From assembly GCA_937995515.1 (NCBI GenBank), contig CALKJZ010000017.1, positions 44,111 through 108,110 of the forward strand: DNA of 64,000 nucleotides, written 5' to 3'. Shown here one piece after another: positions 1 through 9,383 of the stretch (positions are counted from its first letter, which is position 1; each line of letters opens with the position of its first letter). This stretch comes from an uncultured Sphingomonadaceae bacterium. Its GTDB lineage: Bacteria; Pseudomonadota; Alphaproteobacteria; Sphingomonadales; Sphingomonadaceae. The position numbers were made by a program, and so were the translations under genes. A model generated the notes under the pieces. That model made no database searches. It saw only the letters and a program-made list of their open reading frames with translations, and was not told the origin of the DNA.

Positions 1-645
1 GTGAAGGACATCACCAACGGCGCCAATTGTGCCGTCGTTCCCACCGGGGCGGGCGGTGCCGCGCTCGCCAACGGCTTCGTTGCGCAGGTGAACCAGGCGA
101 TCAATGCCGGGCTCGTGCCCGGGCTGCAGCCCGGCGCGGGGCTGAGGCCGCCGGTGCCCTTCCCGGCGAACAGCGGCATCAACGGTGCAACGGGTGCGTT
201 CAGCATCTGTGCCGCGCTCACTGGCCTTGCCGCCGCCCAGGGGGTGCCGGTGCAGGTGCTGAGCCCCGGGGTTGCCAACAACATCAAGGGCAACAAGCTG
301 CCGCAGGCGCCCGACTTCAAGGCCTCGGCCGGCATCCAGTACACGGCCGAGTTCGGCAATGGCTGGTCGCTGGTACCGCGTTTCGATCTCGCAATGACCG
401 GCGCGAGCTATGGCAACATCTTCAACTCGGCGCTCACCCGCGTTCCGAGCTATTTCGTAATGAACGCGCAGGTGCAGCTGAACGCACCGGATGACCGCTG
501 GTTCGTTCGCGGCTACATCCAGAACATCTCCGACAACAATGCGATCACGGGCCTTTACCTTACCGACCAGTCGTCGGGCAACTTCACCAACATCTTCACG
601 CTCGAGCCGCGGCGGTTCGGCGTGACGGCGGGCGTGCGCTTCTAG
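1..645 (+). CDS. TonB-dependent receptor, C-terminal part (5' end outside window)
   Basis: This is the end of an outer-membrane TonB-dependent receptor, a 22-stranded barrel that imports siderophores, vitamins or glycans using TonB energy. The reading frame is open from the first base, so the GTG there is not the start; 214 residues are visible. Alternating hydrophobic/polar strands, a segment of the form FKASAGIQYTAEFGNGW, a GYIQNISDN turn and the ending EPRRFGVTAGVRF are typical of the last barrel strands; the final Phe is the usual BAM recognition residue. The substrate cannot be told from this piece. A strong intrinsic terminator follows at 677-703, so this is the last gene of its transcript. 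Confidence 0.85.
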   Translation: MKDITNGANCAVVPTGAGGAALANGFVAQVNQAINAGLVPGLQPGAGLRPPVPFPANSGINGATGAFSICAALTGLAAAQGVPVQVLSPGVANNIKGNKLPQAPDFKASAGIQYTAEFGNGWSLVPRFDLAMTGASYGNIFNSALTRVPSYFVMNAQVQLNAPDDRWFVRGYIQNISDNNAITGLYLTDQSSGNFTNIFTLEPRRFGVTAGVRF

Positions 646-676
646 GCCCGCTTGGCCCGCGTTTCGGGGAGGAGGA

Positions 677-703
677 GGGGGCGGCCCCGCGCCGCCCCCT
701 TTT
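677..703 (+). terminator. Rho-independent terminator after the TonB receptor
   Basis: A perfect 9-bp GC stem, GGGGGCGGC (677-685) pairing with GCCGCCCCC (691-699), encloses a 5-nt loop and is followed directly by TTTT. This is the textbook intrinsic terminator form, and the best one in the window. It separates the receptor transcript from the helicase gene, whose possible -10 hexamer TATAGC lies at 723-728. Confidence 0.85.
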
Positions 704-782
704 CGTCGCGGCCGCCCTCGCCTATAGCGGAGGCGCCGCGCGCCGGCGCGGCCGCCCCTTCCCCGGAACGGACCTGGCCTTC

Positions 783-2213
783 GTGACCTTCGCGGACCTC
801 CACCTGTCAGAGCCCCTCCTGAAGGCGGTGGCGGATGCGGGCTATGCCGAACCCACCGCAATCCAGGCCGCGGCGATCCCGCAGATCCTGATGGGGCGCG
901 ATCTCATCGGCGTGGCGCAGACCGGCACCGGCAAGACGGCAAGCTTCGTGCTGCCGATGATCGACGTGCTCTCGCAGGGGCGGGCGCGGGCGCGGATGCC
1001 GCGCAGCCTCATCCTCGAGCCGACGCGCGAGCTTGCAGCCCAGGTTGCCGAGAATTTCGAGAAATACGGCCGGTACAGCAAGCTTTCCATGGCGCTGCTG
1101 ATCGGCGGCGTGTCGTTCGGCGACCAGGACAGGGCGCTGGAAAAGGGCGTGGACGTGCTGATCGCAACGCCCGGCCGGCTGCTGGACCAGCACGAGCGCG
1201 GGCGGATCCTGATGTCGGGCGTGGAGATCCTCGTCATCGACGAGGCCGACCGGATGCTCGACATGGGCTTCATCCCCGATGTCGAGCGGATCTGCACCCT
1301 CATCCGCGCCGACCGGCAGACACTCCTGTTCTCGGCCACGATGCCGCCCCCGATCAAGAAGCTGGCCGACCAGTTCATGCGCGACCCCAAGACGGTGGAA
1401 GTCGCCCGGCCGGCCACCGCCAACGCCGACATCGCCCAGCGGCTTGTCGAGGTGGCGCCGGCCGACAAGCGCCAGCGGCTGCGCGCCCTCCTGGCCGCCG
1501 AGGAGGTGGGCACCGCGATCGTGTTCTGCAACCGCAAGACCACCGTGCGCGATCTTGCAGCAAGCCTCAAGCGCCACGGGATGCGCGCCGGGCAGATCCA
1601 CGGCGACATGGAGCAGGCCGACCGGATCCGCGAGCTCGAGCGCTTCAAGTCGGGCGACATCAACGTGCTCGTGGCATCCGATGTCGCAGCCCGCGGGCTC
1701 GACATCAAGGGCGTGAGCCACGTGTTCAACTTCGACGTGCCCTGGCACCCGGATGACTATATCCACCGGATCGGCCGCACCGGTCGTGCGGGCGCGCGGG
1801 GCACCGCCATCACGCTTGCAACGCCCGAGGATGCCGAGGCGATCGCCCGGATCGAGACGCTGACCGGCGTGCGCATCCCGCGCATGGAAGGCGCGGCCGC
1901 TGCGCCGGAGCCCGCCGACGCTGGGCCGGGGCCCGGGGAGGCGCGCAGAGCTGCCCCTGCGCGGCGGCGCGCACGCGGCGCCCCGCGGGCCGGGGCAGCC
2001 GCCGGGGCCGAGCCGGGCGCGCCGCCCCCGCGCGCGGAGCCGCCGCCCTGCGGGGCAACGGGGCGAAGCCGCCGGGAGCGCCAGCGCACGCCTGCCGGCG
2101 AGGGCGCGCCGGCGCCCGACCGGGCAGCCGCACCCGCGGCGCGGGAACCCGCGGCACCCGGCTTCGGCGGCGACGAGATGCCCGCCTTTTTCCAGGTGGG
2201 CCTCAGGCGCTAG
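783..2213 (+). CDS. DEAD-box ATP-dependent RNA helicase (RhlE type)
   Basis: An RNA helicase of the DEAD-box family that remodels structured RNA or RNP using ATP. All core motifs are visible: the Q-motif around EPTAIQ (23-28), Walker A AQTGTGKT (45-52), DEAD (153-156), SAT (184-186) and [10 protein letters not shown] (from 328). The start is GTG with the [14 protein letters not shown] opening expected for RhlE-like members. After about residue 370 comes a roughly 100-residue tail rich in Ala, Pro, Arg and Gly, likely disordered and RNA-binding, ending in FFQVGLRR. The specific cellular role (cold growth, ribosome assembly or RNA decay) cannot be read from the sequence. TATAGC at 723-728 could be its -10 element. 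Confidence 0.93.
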   Translation: MTFADLHLSEPLLKAVADAGYAEPTAIQAAAIPQILMGRDLIGVAQTGTGKTASFVLPMIDVLSQGRARARMPRSLILEPTRELAAQVAENFEKYGRYSKLSMALLIGGVSFGDQDRALEKGVDVLIATPGRLLDQHERGRILMSGVEILVIDEADRMLDMGFIPDVERICTLIRADRQTLLFSATMPPPIKKLADQFMRDPKTVEVARPATANADIAQRLVEVAPADKRQRLRALLAAEEVGTAIVFCNRKTTVRDLAASLKRHGMRAGQIHGDMEQADRIRELERFKSGDINVLVASDVAARGLDIKGVSHVFNFDVPWHPDDYIHRIGRTGRAGARGTAITLATPEDAEAIARIETLTGVRIPRMEGAAAAPEPADAGPGPGEARRAAPARRRARGAPRAGAAAGAEPGAPPPRAEPPPCGATGRSRRERQRTPAGEGAPAPDRAAAPAAREPAAPGFGGDEMPAFFQVGLRR

Positions 2214-2244
2214 GGAGCGCATGTGTCAGGCAGGAAGCGAGCGC

Positions 2245-2865
2245 ATGGCCGATTACCACACCCACGACGATGACGAGCCGCTGACAGGCGAGGACCGCGA
2301 CGCCAGCATCCCCGCCGATGTGCTGGACGCGGTGCGCACGCTCATCCGCTGGGCCGGAGACGACCCGCAGCGCGAGGGGCTGCTCGACACCCCCGGACGG
2401 GTGGCGCGCGCCTGGCGGGAATATTTCCGCGGCTATGAGGAGGACCCGCGCGACCATCTCGCCCGCACCTTCGAGGAGGTGGGCGGCTATGACGAGATCG
2501 TGCTGCTGCGCGACATTCCCTTCCATTCCCACTGTGAGCATCACATGGCGCCGATCATCGGCAAGGCGCATGTCGCCTATCTGCCGCGCGACCGGGTGGT
2601 GGGCATCTCCAAGCTGGCCCGGGTGACCCAGGGCTATGCCAAGCGGCTGCAGGTGCAGGAGCGGCTGACCGCCGAGATTGCGGACGCGATCTGGGACCGG
2701 CTGAACCCCAGGGGCGTGGCCGTGGTGATCGAGGCGAGCCACGCGTGCATGAGCGCGCGGGGCGTGTTGAAGCCGGGCGTGACGATGACGACCAGCCGGA
2801 TGATGGGCGTGTTCCGCGAGGATGAGCGCGCGCGCGAGGAAGTGCTCAAGCTGATGGGCTATTGA
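2245..2865 (+). CDS. folE: GTP cyclohydrolase I
   Basis: FolE converts GTP to 7,8-dihydroneopterin triphosphate and formate, the first step of folate/pterin synthesis. The zinc and catalytic motifs are present: HCEHHM in the middle and [10 protein letters not shown] near the end, giving the two Cys and one His zinc ligands. The length, 206 residues from ATG 2245 (MADYHTH), fits the family. An in-frame ATG at 2221 would add eight residues and has GGGAG very close to it; AGGAAG precedes 2245, so the start is uncertain by eight codons. The gene follows the helicase by about 30 bp, and its stop is shared with the rimO TTG start (TTGA overlap). Confidence 0.95.
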   Translation: MADYHTHDDDEPLTGEDRDASIPADVLDAVRTLIRWAGDDPQREGLLDTPGRVARAWREYFRGYEEDPRDHLARTFEEVGGYDEIVLLRDIPFHSHCEHHMAPIIGKAHVAYLPRDRVVGISKLARVTQGYAKRLQVQERLTAEIADAIWDRLNPRGVAVVIEASHACMSARGVLKPGVTMTTSRMMGVFREDERAREEVLKLMGY

Positions 2866-4247
2866 CCTTGGGCGTGCCGGGCGTTCCCCCCGCCGCGGGC
2901 GACGCGCCGGCGCGGATCGCGCCGCCGCCGGTGGTGGGGCTCGTCTCGCTCGGCTGTCCCAAGGCGCTTGTCGACTCCGAGCGGATCCTGACCGAGCTGC
3001 GCCGGGCCGGCTATGCCCTGGGTGCCGACTATGCCGGGGCGGATGTGGTGATCGTCAACACCTGCGGCTTTCTCGATTCCGCCAAGGAGGAAAGCCTCGA
3101 GGCAATCGGCGAGGCCATGGCCGAAAACGGCCGCGTCGTCGTGACGGGCTGCATGGGGGCCGAGGCCGCGCGCATCCGCGAGCGGTTTCCGGGCGTACTT
3201 GCGGTCACCGGCCCGGCCGCCACCGAGGCAGTGGTCGAGGCAGTGCGCGCCGCTGCGCCCATTGCGCCGCAGCCGTTTGTCGATCTCGTGCCGGAGGCTG
3301 GCCTCAAGCTCACGCCCCGGCACACCAGCTATCTCAAGATCTCCGAGGGCTGCAACCATGCCTGCGCCTTCTGCATCATCCCGCAGCTGCGCGGGCGGCT
3401 GGTCTCGCGCCGGCCGGATGCGATCCTGCGCGAGGCGGAGAAGCTGGTCGCAGCCGGCACGCGCGAGCTGCTCGTCATCAGCCAGGACACCTCCGCCTAT
3501 GGCCGGGATCTCGCCCATGCCCGCTTCGGCGCCTCCGGCCTGCGCGCGCACATCACCGATCTGGCCCGCGCGCTCGGGCAGCTCGGCACGCCCGAGGCAC
3601 CGGTCTGGGTCCGGCTCCACTATGTCTATCCCTATGCCCATGTCGACGAGCTCATCCCGCTGATGGCAGAGGGGCTGATCCTCCCCTACCTCGACATTCC
3701 CTTCCAGCACGCCAGCCCCCGGATCCTGAAGGCCATGCGCCGCCCGGCCAGCGAGGCCCGGACCCTCGAGCGGATCCGCGCATGGCGGGCGATGGTCCCC
3801 GATCTTGCCATCCGCTCCACCTTCATCGCCGGGTTTCCGGGCGAGACGGAAGCCGATTTCCAGCATCTTCTCGACTGGCTGGAGGAGGCCGAGCTCGATC
3901 GCGTGGGCTGTTTTGCCTATGAGCCGGTGGCGGGCGCGGCGGCCAATGCCCTGCCGGGCCTGCCGCCCCGCGAGGTGCGCGAGGAGCGGCGCGACCGGTT
4001 CATGGCCCATGCCGCCGCCCTCTCCGCGCGGCGGCTTTCGCGCAAGGTGGGCCAGACGATCCGCGTGCTGGTGGACGAGGTGGACGGGACCGGCGGCGCG
4101 ACCGGGCGTTCTGCGGCCGATGCGCCCGAAATCGACGGGCGGGTGCTGCTGCGCGACGCGCACGGCCTGCGCCCGGGCGACCTCATCCTCGCGCACATCG
4201 AGGAGTCGGACGCCTTCGATCTCTTCGGCGTCCCGGCCGGGCAGTGA
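2862..4247 (+). CDS. rimO: Ribosomal protein S12 methylthiotransferase
   Basis: A radical-SAM methylthiotransferase that modifies an aspartate of ribosomal protein S12. It has the three-domain layout: an N-terminal UPF0004 domain with three cluster cysteines (SLGCPK, NTCGF, TGCMG), the radical-SAM motif CNHACAFC (CxxxCxxC), and a C-terminal TRAM domain. [12 protein letters not shown] and the [10 protein letters not shown] region separate RimO from the tRNA enzyme MiaB. A TTG start overlapping the folE stop is chosen for coupling; GTG 2874 is an alternative. The N-terminal 25 residues are Ala/Pro-rich and not part of the domain. Length 461. Confidence 0.93.
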   Translation: MTLGVPGVPPAAGDAPARIAPPPVVGLVSLGCPKALVDSERILTELRRAGYALGADYAGADVVIVNTCGFLDSAKEESLEAIGEAMAENGRVVVTGCMGAEAARIRERFPGVLAVTGPAATEAVVEAVRAAAPIAPQPFVDLVPEAGLKLTPRHTSYLKISEGCNHACAFCIIPQLRGRLVSRRPDAILREAEKLVAAGTRELLVISQDTSAYGRDLAHARFGASGLRAHITDLARALGQLGTPEAPVWVRLHYVYPYAHVDELIPLMAEGLILPYLDIPFQHASPRILKAMRRPASEARTLERIRAWRAMVPDLAIRSTFIAGFPGETEADFQHLLDWLEEAELDRVGCFAYEPVAGAAANALPGLPPREVREERRDRFMAHAAALSARRLSRKVGQTIRVLVDEVDGTGGATGRSAADAPEIDGRVLLRDAHGLRPGDLILAHIEESDAFDLFGVPAGQ

Positions 4248-4314
4248 CGGACGCCGGCCACGCCACGCCGCCTAAGCCCGACGGCGCGCGGCCGCGGCGC
4301 ACCGGCGGGCGCAC

Positions 4315-6606
4315 GTGAACCTCGCATCGCCGGAGGCGCCGGCCGCGCCGGCCCGAACCCTCGGGCGCCTGCAGCTCCCGGTCTTCGGGGCGGCCATCTT
4401 TCTTGGCAGCTTCCTCCTGTTCCTTGTCCAGCCGCTGTTCGGCCGGCTGCTGCTGCCGGTGATGGGCGGTGCGCCGGCTGTCTGGGCCACGGCGCTGGTC
4501 TTCTTTCAGGGCGCGCTGCTCGCCGGCTATCTCTACGCCCACCTGCTGCAGCGCCTCGCGCTCGGCCTGCAGCTCGGCGTCCATCTCGGGCTTCTCGCGC
4601 TTGCGCTCCTCACCCTGCCGCTTGCCGTGGCACCGGTCGACATGGGCGGCCGCGCGGGAGGGGCGGTCGCGCTTGCGCTCCTTGCCCTCATGGCGGCCTC
4701 GGTCGGCCCGGTCTTCGTCCTCGTCTCGGCCCAGGCGCCGCTCCTCCAGGCCTGGTTCGCGCGCGGCGGGCATCGGGCTGCCGCCAACCCCTACATGCTC
4801 TTTGCCGCTTCCAACGCCGGGTCGCTCATCGGGCTCCTTGCCTATCCGCTGCTGCTCGAGCCGACGACCGGCCTGTCCGCCCAGGGGGCGCTGTGGGCCT
4901 CGCTCTATGCCGGGCTGATCCTGATGACGGCCCTCTCGGGCGCGGCTGTCCTCGCCGGTGGGCCGCGCCCGCCGGCGGTCCGCGCCGCCTGGTCTCCCGC
5001 AGCCGACGCGCCCGTCTCGTGGGCGCGGCGGCTGCGCTGGCTCCTGCTTGCTGCCGTGCCGTCCGGGCTTCTCGTGTCGACCACCACCCATCTGACCACC
5101 GACATCATGGCGATCCCGCTGCTCTGGGTGGGGCCGCTTGCGCTCTATCTCCTCTCGTTCATCGCCGTCTTCTCCCGCCTCGGGCCGGCGATTGCGCGCC
5201 TTGCTGCGGGTGTTGCGCCGTTCCTCCTCATCCTCGCGGGCGCTGCGGCGCTGATGCTGATGGCCCGCTCCGCCCTCCTCCATGGGCTGCTGTCGCTCAT
5301 GATGCTGCTGGTGGCGAGCCTTGCGCTCCACGGCGCACTGGCACGCGACCGGCCGGCCCCGGCGCGGTTGACCGCGTTCTACCTCTGGATGTCGGCCGGC
5401 GGGGTCGTCGGCGGGATGCTGGCAGCGCTTGTTTCGCCGCTTCTCTTCGACTGGACGTGGGAGCATCCGCTGCTGCTCCTCGCCGCGGCGCTCCTCCTGC
5501 CCGCGCGGCCGCTCACCCCGGGGCTCGCGCGGGCGTGGGCGAGCCGCGGCCCCGTGGGCCGGGTGCTGCGCGTGGCGCTGCCGCCGGCTGCGCTCCTCAT
5601 CTCCTGGTGGCTTGGCACGGCGCTCAACCTCGCCGAGATCAGCCCGGCAATGTGGGCGTGCCTTGCCGCGCTTGCCGGCTTTGCCGTCGTTGCCATCGGG
5701 CGGCCGCTTGCCTTCACATGGCAGCTGGCGATGCTGATGCTCGCCGTGGGCGGCTGGAAGCAGCTCGACATCTCGCTGACCGAGGGCGCGCGCACGCGCA
5801 GCTTCTTCGGCATCTACACGATCGAGAATGTGCAGAGCCTGAAGCTGCGCCGCCTCCTGCATGGCACCACCCTGCACGGCATCCAGTCGCTCGACCCGGC
5901 GCTCGAGACCGAGCCGATGAGCTACTACGGCCGCGCCTCGGGCGTGGGCCTTGCCCTTGCCGCTGCGCCGCGGCTCATCGGTCCGGGTGCGCGCATTGGC
6001 TTTGTCGGCCTCGGCACCGGCAGCATGGCCTGCTATGCCGAGGCGGGCCAGCGCTGGACGGCGTTTGAGATCGACCCGGTGATGGTGGCGCTCGCGCGCG
6101 ATCCGCGCGCCTTCACCTATCTTTCCCGCTGCGCGCCCGACCTTGCCATCGAAGTGGGCGATGCGCGCCTGAAGCTTGCCTCGGGGCCGCCCGCGCGGTT
6201 CGACATTCTGGCTGTCGATGCCTTTTCCTCCGATGCAGTTCCTCTTCACCTGATGACCCGCGAGGCATTTGCAACCTATCTGCGCGCGCTTGCGCCCGGC
6301 GGCATCCTGCTCATCCACATTTCCAACCGCTATCTTGACCTCGAACCGGTGGTGGCGGCGCATGCGGACTCGCTCGGGCTTGCGGCGCGCGCGCTCCTCC
6401 ACGTGCCGGGAGGGCTGGATCCGGGCGGCGGGCGCGCGCATGCCGTCTCGAACTGGGTGGCGCTGGCGCGCGAGCCCGAGGTGCTCGACCGCCTTGTCGA
6501 GGAGACCGCGCCCGACGACTGGCGCCCCCTGCGCAACCCGGCCGGCCTTGCGCCCTGGACCGACGACCGCGCGAGCATCCTGCCCGTTCTGAAGCGGCCC
6601 GGCTGA
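4315..6606 (+). CDS. Multi-pass membrane protein fused to a spermidine-synthase-like domain
   Basis: A 763-residue fusion. Roughly the first 490 residues are a polytopic membrane domain (about a dozen hydrophobic helices, with QPLFGRLLLPVMGG near the N-terminus). The last 270 residues form a Rossmann methyltransferase-like domain with a glycine-rich loop (FVGLGTGSMACYAE), the acidic residue of FEIDP and DAFSSDAVPLHL, as in polyamine synthases. Similar fused proteins are often annotated as spermidine synthase family, but polyamine synthesis is unproven for them and the substrate is unknown. GTG start, no clear Shine-Dalgarno, 67 bp after rimO. No other polyamine gene is nearby. Confidence 0.82.
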   Translation: MNLASPEAPAAPARTLGRLQLPVFGAAIFLGSFLLFLVQPLFGRLLLPVMGGAPAVWATALVFFQGALLAGYLYAHLLQRLALGLQLGVHLGLLALALLTLPLAVAPVDMGGRAGGAVALALLALMAASVGPVFVLVSAQAPLLQAWFARGGHRAAANPYMLFAASNAGSLIGLLAYPLLLEPTTGLSAQGALWASLYAGLILMTALSGAAVLAGGPRPPAVRAAWSPAADAPVSWARRLRWLLLAAVPSGLLVSTTTHLTTDIMAIPLLWVGPLALYLLSFIAVFSRLGPAIARLAAGVAPFLLILAGAAALMLMARSALLHGLLSLMMLLVASLALHGALARDRPAPARLTAFYLWMSAGGVVGGMLAALVSPLLFDWTWEHPLLLLAAALLLPARPLTPGLARAWASRGPVGRVLRVALPPAALLISWWLGTALNLAEISPAMWACLAALAGFAVVAIGRPLAFTWQLAMLMLAVGGWKQLDISLTEGARTRSFFGIYTIENVQSLKLRRLLHGTTLHGIQSLDPALETEPMSYYGRASGVGLALAAAPRLIGPGARIGFVGLGTGSMACYAEAGQRWTAFEIDPVMVALARDPRAFTYLSRCAPDLAIEVGDARLKLASGPPARFDILAVDAFSSDAVPLHLMTREAFATYLRALAPGGILLIHISNRYLDLEPVVAAHADSLGLAARALLHVPGGLDPGGGRAHAVSNWVALAREPEVLDRLVEETAPDDWRPLRNPAGLAPWTDDRASILPVLKRPG

Positions 6607-6681
6607 CCGCGGCGGAGGACGGAGGCGGGGCCGGAGGGGCGCCCCCTTGCGGCGCCTGCCGCGCCACCGGCGCTGCGGCGC

Positions 6682-6711
6682 TTGCCGCAGGGCTCCGGGC
6701 CGCGCTAACCG
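6682..6711 (+). promoter_or_regulatory. Predicted promoter of purD, leaderless geometry
   Basis: TTGCCG (6682-6687), an 18-bp spacer and TAACCG (6706-6711) stand 7 nt before the purD ATG. Transcription would then start at or next to the A of ATG. No Shine-Dalgarno is present. The same arrangement recurs at aroK and other genes of this window. Confidence 0.4.
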
Positions 6712-6718
6712 GCACGTC

Positions 6719-8026
6719 ATGGCGATGCGGCGGAACGTGCTTCTGCTCGGGGGCGGCGGCCGCGAGCATGCGCTGGCGTGGAAGCTTGCGCAGTCCCCCC
6801 TCATCGGCCGGCTCCTCGCCGCGCCTGGCAACCCGGGCATCGCAGCCCATGCCGAGCTTCTGGCCGGGCTCGACATCCTCGATGGCGACGCGGTGGCCGG
6901 GGCAGCCCGTAGCGCCGGGGTCGATCTCGTGGTGATCGGCCCCGAGGCGCCGCTGGCTGCAGGCGTTGCCGATGCCTGCCGCAGCGCGGGGATCGCAGCC
7001 GTCGGCCCTTCCGCTGCGGCCGCGCGGCTGGAATCGAGCAAGGCGTTCACGAAAGAGGTCTGTGCCGCAGCCGGGGTGCCGACCGCGGCTGCCGTCACGG
7101 CTGAAAGCCCCGCGGCCGCGCTCGCCCATGCGGCGGCCGCGCCGCTGCCGCTGGTGGTCAAGGCCGACGGGCTGATGGCGGGCAAGGGGGTGATCATCGC
7201 CGCCAGCCGCGCCGAGGCCGAGGCGGCGATCACGGCCCTGTTCGCACAGGGGCAGCGCCGCCTCGTGCTCGAGACATTCCTCGAGGGCGAGGAGGCAAGC
7301 CTGTTCGTGCTGTGCGACGGCAAGACGGCCGTGCCGCTCATCGCCGCGCAGGATCACAAGCGGCTGCTCGATGGCGACCTCGGGCCCAATACCGGCGGGA
7401 TGGGCGCCTATGCCCCGCCATCCTGCATGACCGCCGAGCGAACCGCAGAGGCGATGGACCGGATCGTCCGGCCGACGCTTGCCGAGATGGCCCGGCGCGG
7501 CACGCCCTTCCAGGGCATCCTGTTCGCGGGGCTGATGCTGACGGCAGGCGGCCCGATGCTCGTGGAATACAACGTCCGCTTCGGCGACCCGGAATGCCAG
7601 GTGCTGATGCCGCTGCTCGAGGCCGACCTCCTCGACCTGCTGTGGCGCACGGCGACCGGCGGGCTTCAGGGCGCGGTGCCGCGCTGGCGGGCCGGCCGGG
7701 CGCTCACGGTGGTGATGGCGGCGCCCGGCTACCCGGCCGCGCCGCAGACGGGCGCTCTGGTTGCGGGGCTCGAGGCGGCCGCAGCACTTGCCACCGTCTT
7801 CCATGCCGGCACCGCGCGCACGGCGGCCGGCGAGCTCGTCTCGGCCGGCGGGCGGGTGCTCGCGGTGACGGCAGTGGCAGACGATCTCGACGCTGCAGCG
7901 CGGCTTGCCTATGCCGCAATCGACCGGATCCGCCTTCCGGGTGCGCAATGGCGCACCGACATCGGCTGGCGGGAACGGCACCGCGGCAATGCGCCGCACC
8001 AGGCCCGAGGGGAGAAGGAGGAATGA
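6719..8026 (+). CDS. purD: Phosphoribosylamine-glycine ligase (GAR synthetase)
   Basis: PurD ligates glycine to 5-phosphoribosylamine with ATP, the second step of purine synthesis. An N-terminal NVLLLGGGGREHAL segment, PEAPLAAG, the ATP-grasp segment KADGLMAGKGV and a C-terminal RFGDPECQ are all present. From ATG 6719 the protein has 435 residues, normal for PurD; upstream sequence in the same frame is not PurD-like. It ends in an ATGA overlap with the next gene, an unrelated kinase-like protein, so the two are probably co-translated. Confidence 0.95.
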   Translation: MAMRRNVLLLGGGGREHALAWKLAQSPLIGRLLAAPGNPGIAAHAELLAGLDILDGDAVAGAARSAGVDLVVIGPEAPLAAGVADACRSAGIAAVGPSAAAARLESSKAFTKEVCAAAGVPTAAAVTAESPAAALAHAAAAPLPLVVKADGLMAGKGVIIAASRAEAEAAITALFAQGQRRLVLETFLEGEEASLFVLCDGKTAVPLIAAQDHKRLLDGDLGPNTGGMGAYAPPSCMTAERTAEAMDRIVRPTLAEMARRGTPFQGILFAGLMLTAGGPMLVEYNVRFGDPECQVLMPLLEADLLDLLWRTATGGLQGAVPRWRAGRALTVVMAAPGYPAAPQTGALVAGLEAAAALATVFHAGTARTAAGELVSAGGRVLAVTAVADDLDAAARLAYAAIDRIRLPGAQWRTDIGWRERHRGNAPHQARGEKEE

Positions 8027-9114
8027 CAACGGAGGCAGCAGACCGGCAGGCCCAGTTCTCGGGCACCGGCGAGGTCCGCGAGGCGCACCGCTTCGACGTC
8101 GGCGCGCTGGAGGCGTGGATGCGGGCCAATGTCGAGGGCTTTGCAGGCCCGCTTGCCGTCGAGCAGTTCCGGGGCGGCCAGTCCAACCCCACCTACAAGC
8201 TCATCACGCCGGGGCGCGCCTATGTGCTTCGGCGCAAGCCGCCGGGCCAGCTTCTGCGCTCTGCCCATGCCGTCGACCGCGAATATCGGGTGATCAGCGC
8301 GCTCTGGCCCACCGGTTTTCCCGTGGCCCGGCCGGTCGGCCTGTGCACCGACGACAGCGTGATCGGCACCTGGTTTTACATCATGGACTTCGTCGAGGGC
8401 CGGGTGTTCTGGGACGGAACCTTCCCCGACGTGCCCCGCGAGGAGCGGCGGGCCTATTTCGACGCGATGAATGCGACCATCGCGAGGCTGCACCAGACCG
8501 ACCCGATGTCGGTGGGCCTGTTCGACTTCGGCAAGCCCGGCAACTACTTCGCTCGGCAGATCGGCCGCTGGTCGCAGCAGTACCAGGCCGATATTCCGGA
8601 AGCCGGGCGCGTGCCCGACATGGACCGGCTGGCCGAATGGCTGCCCGCCCACATTCCCCCGGGCGACGAGAGCGCCATCGTGCACGGCGACTATCGTTGC
8701 GACAACATGATCTTCCACCCGACCGAGCCGAAGGTGCTGGCAGTCCTCGACTGGGAACTATCGACGCTGGGCCACCCGCTTGCCGATTTCTCCTATCACC
8801 TGATGATGTATCGCATGCCGCCCTCTGGCACGGTGGGGCTTGTGAACGCCGACCTTGCCGCGCTCAACATCCCGACCGAGCGCGAATATGTCGAGGCCTA
8901 TTGCGCGCGCACCGGCCGCGACCCGGACGAGGTTTCGGCCAACATGGATTTCTACGTGGCCTACAACATGTTCCGCCTCGCCGCGATCGTGCACGGGATC
9001 CGCGCCAGGGTCGCCCGTGGCACGGCCGCAAGCGCCCATGCGCGGGCGATGAGCGCCACCGTCGAGCCGCTGGCCGCGCTGGCCTGGGAACAGGCCATGA
9101 AGGCAGGCGCCTAG
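8023..9114 (+). CDS. Phosphotransferase-family (APH/choline-kinase-like) protein
   Basis: A 363-residue member of the aminoglycoside phosphotransferase / ACAD10-like kinase fold. Seen: a glycine-rich N-lobe loop FRGGQSNPTYKL with YVLRRKPPG, and the catalytic loop VHGDYRCDNMIF followed by VLDWELSTLGHPLADFSY, i.e. the Brenner HGDxxxxN and DWE motifs. In this subfamily the partners are often acyl-CoA dehydrogenases and the substrate may be an acyl or hydroxyacyl compound rather than an antibiotic; that is family knowledge, not shown here. ATGA overlap with purD. Its 3' end overlaps the convergent small gene by 4 bp. Confidence 0.85.
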   Translation: MTTEAADRQAQFSGTGEVREAHRFDVGALEAWMRANVEGFAGPLAVEQFRGGQSNPTYKLITPGRAYVLRRKPPGQLLRSAHAVDREYRVISALWPTGFPVARPVGLCTDDSVIGTWFYIMDFVEGRVFWDGTFPDVPREERRAYFDAMNATIARLHQTDPMSVGLFDFGKPGNYFARQIGRWSQQYQADIPEAGRVPDMDRLAEWLPAHIPPGDESAIVHGDYRCDNMIFHPTEPKVLAVLDWELSTLGHPLADFSYHLMMYRMPPSGTVGLVNADLAALNIPTEREYVEAYCARTGRDPDEVSANMDFYVAYNMFRLAAIVHGIRARVARGTAASAHARAMSATVEPLAALAWEQAMKAGA

Positions 9115-9377
9115 CGGTCGCCGCGCGCGAAGAGGGCTGCGAGCGCGCCGATGGCCAACAGCCCGAGCGCCCAGAGGATCACGATGACAAGGCGGATCGC
9201 GACCTGGCCGTCCTCGAGCAGCTGGGCCAGCCACTGGGTGTCGTTCGGGTCGATGTCCATCGCCCGGCTCCAGCTGACCACCTGCGCATAGGGCTCGACC
9301 ATCAGGCGAAGGAGGCCCCACATCAGCGCGCTCCACAGGGCGGCGAGCGCAACCGGCACGAGGAGGATCGCGCGCAT
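9111..9377 (-). CDS. Small two-helix membrane protein, function unknown
   Basis: I do not recognise this 88-residue protein. It has a hydrophobic helix at about 3-25, a polar middle containing VEPYAQVVSWSRAMDIDPND, and a second hydrophobic helix at about 60-82 ending in RGDR. It lies 6 bp behind the CorC-like gene on the same strand, so the two are likely co-transcribed. The last 4 bp overlap the stop of the convergent kinase-like gene. The charged, tryptophan-containing loop and the conserved-looking placement argue for a real gene. Confidence 0.65.
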   Translation of the reverse strand: MRAILLVPVALAALWSALMWGLLRLMVEPYAQVVSWSRAMDIDPNDTQWLAQLLEDGQVAIRLVIVILWALGLLAIGALAALFARGDR

Positions 9378-9383
9378 GGCGGC

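Noticed and set aside
4183..7341. A 1052-codon open frame on the minus strand opposite the spermidine-synthase-like gene and purD
   Set aside because: Composition is Arg/Gly/Pro/His-rich with no domain; it is the antisense of well-supported genes. Such long shadows are expected at this GC content.
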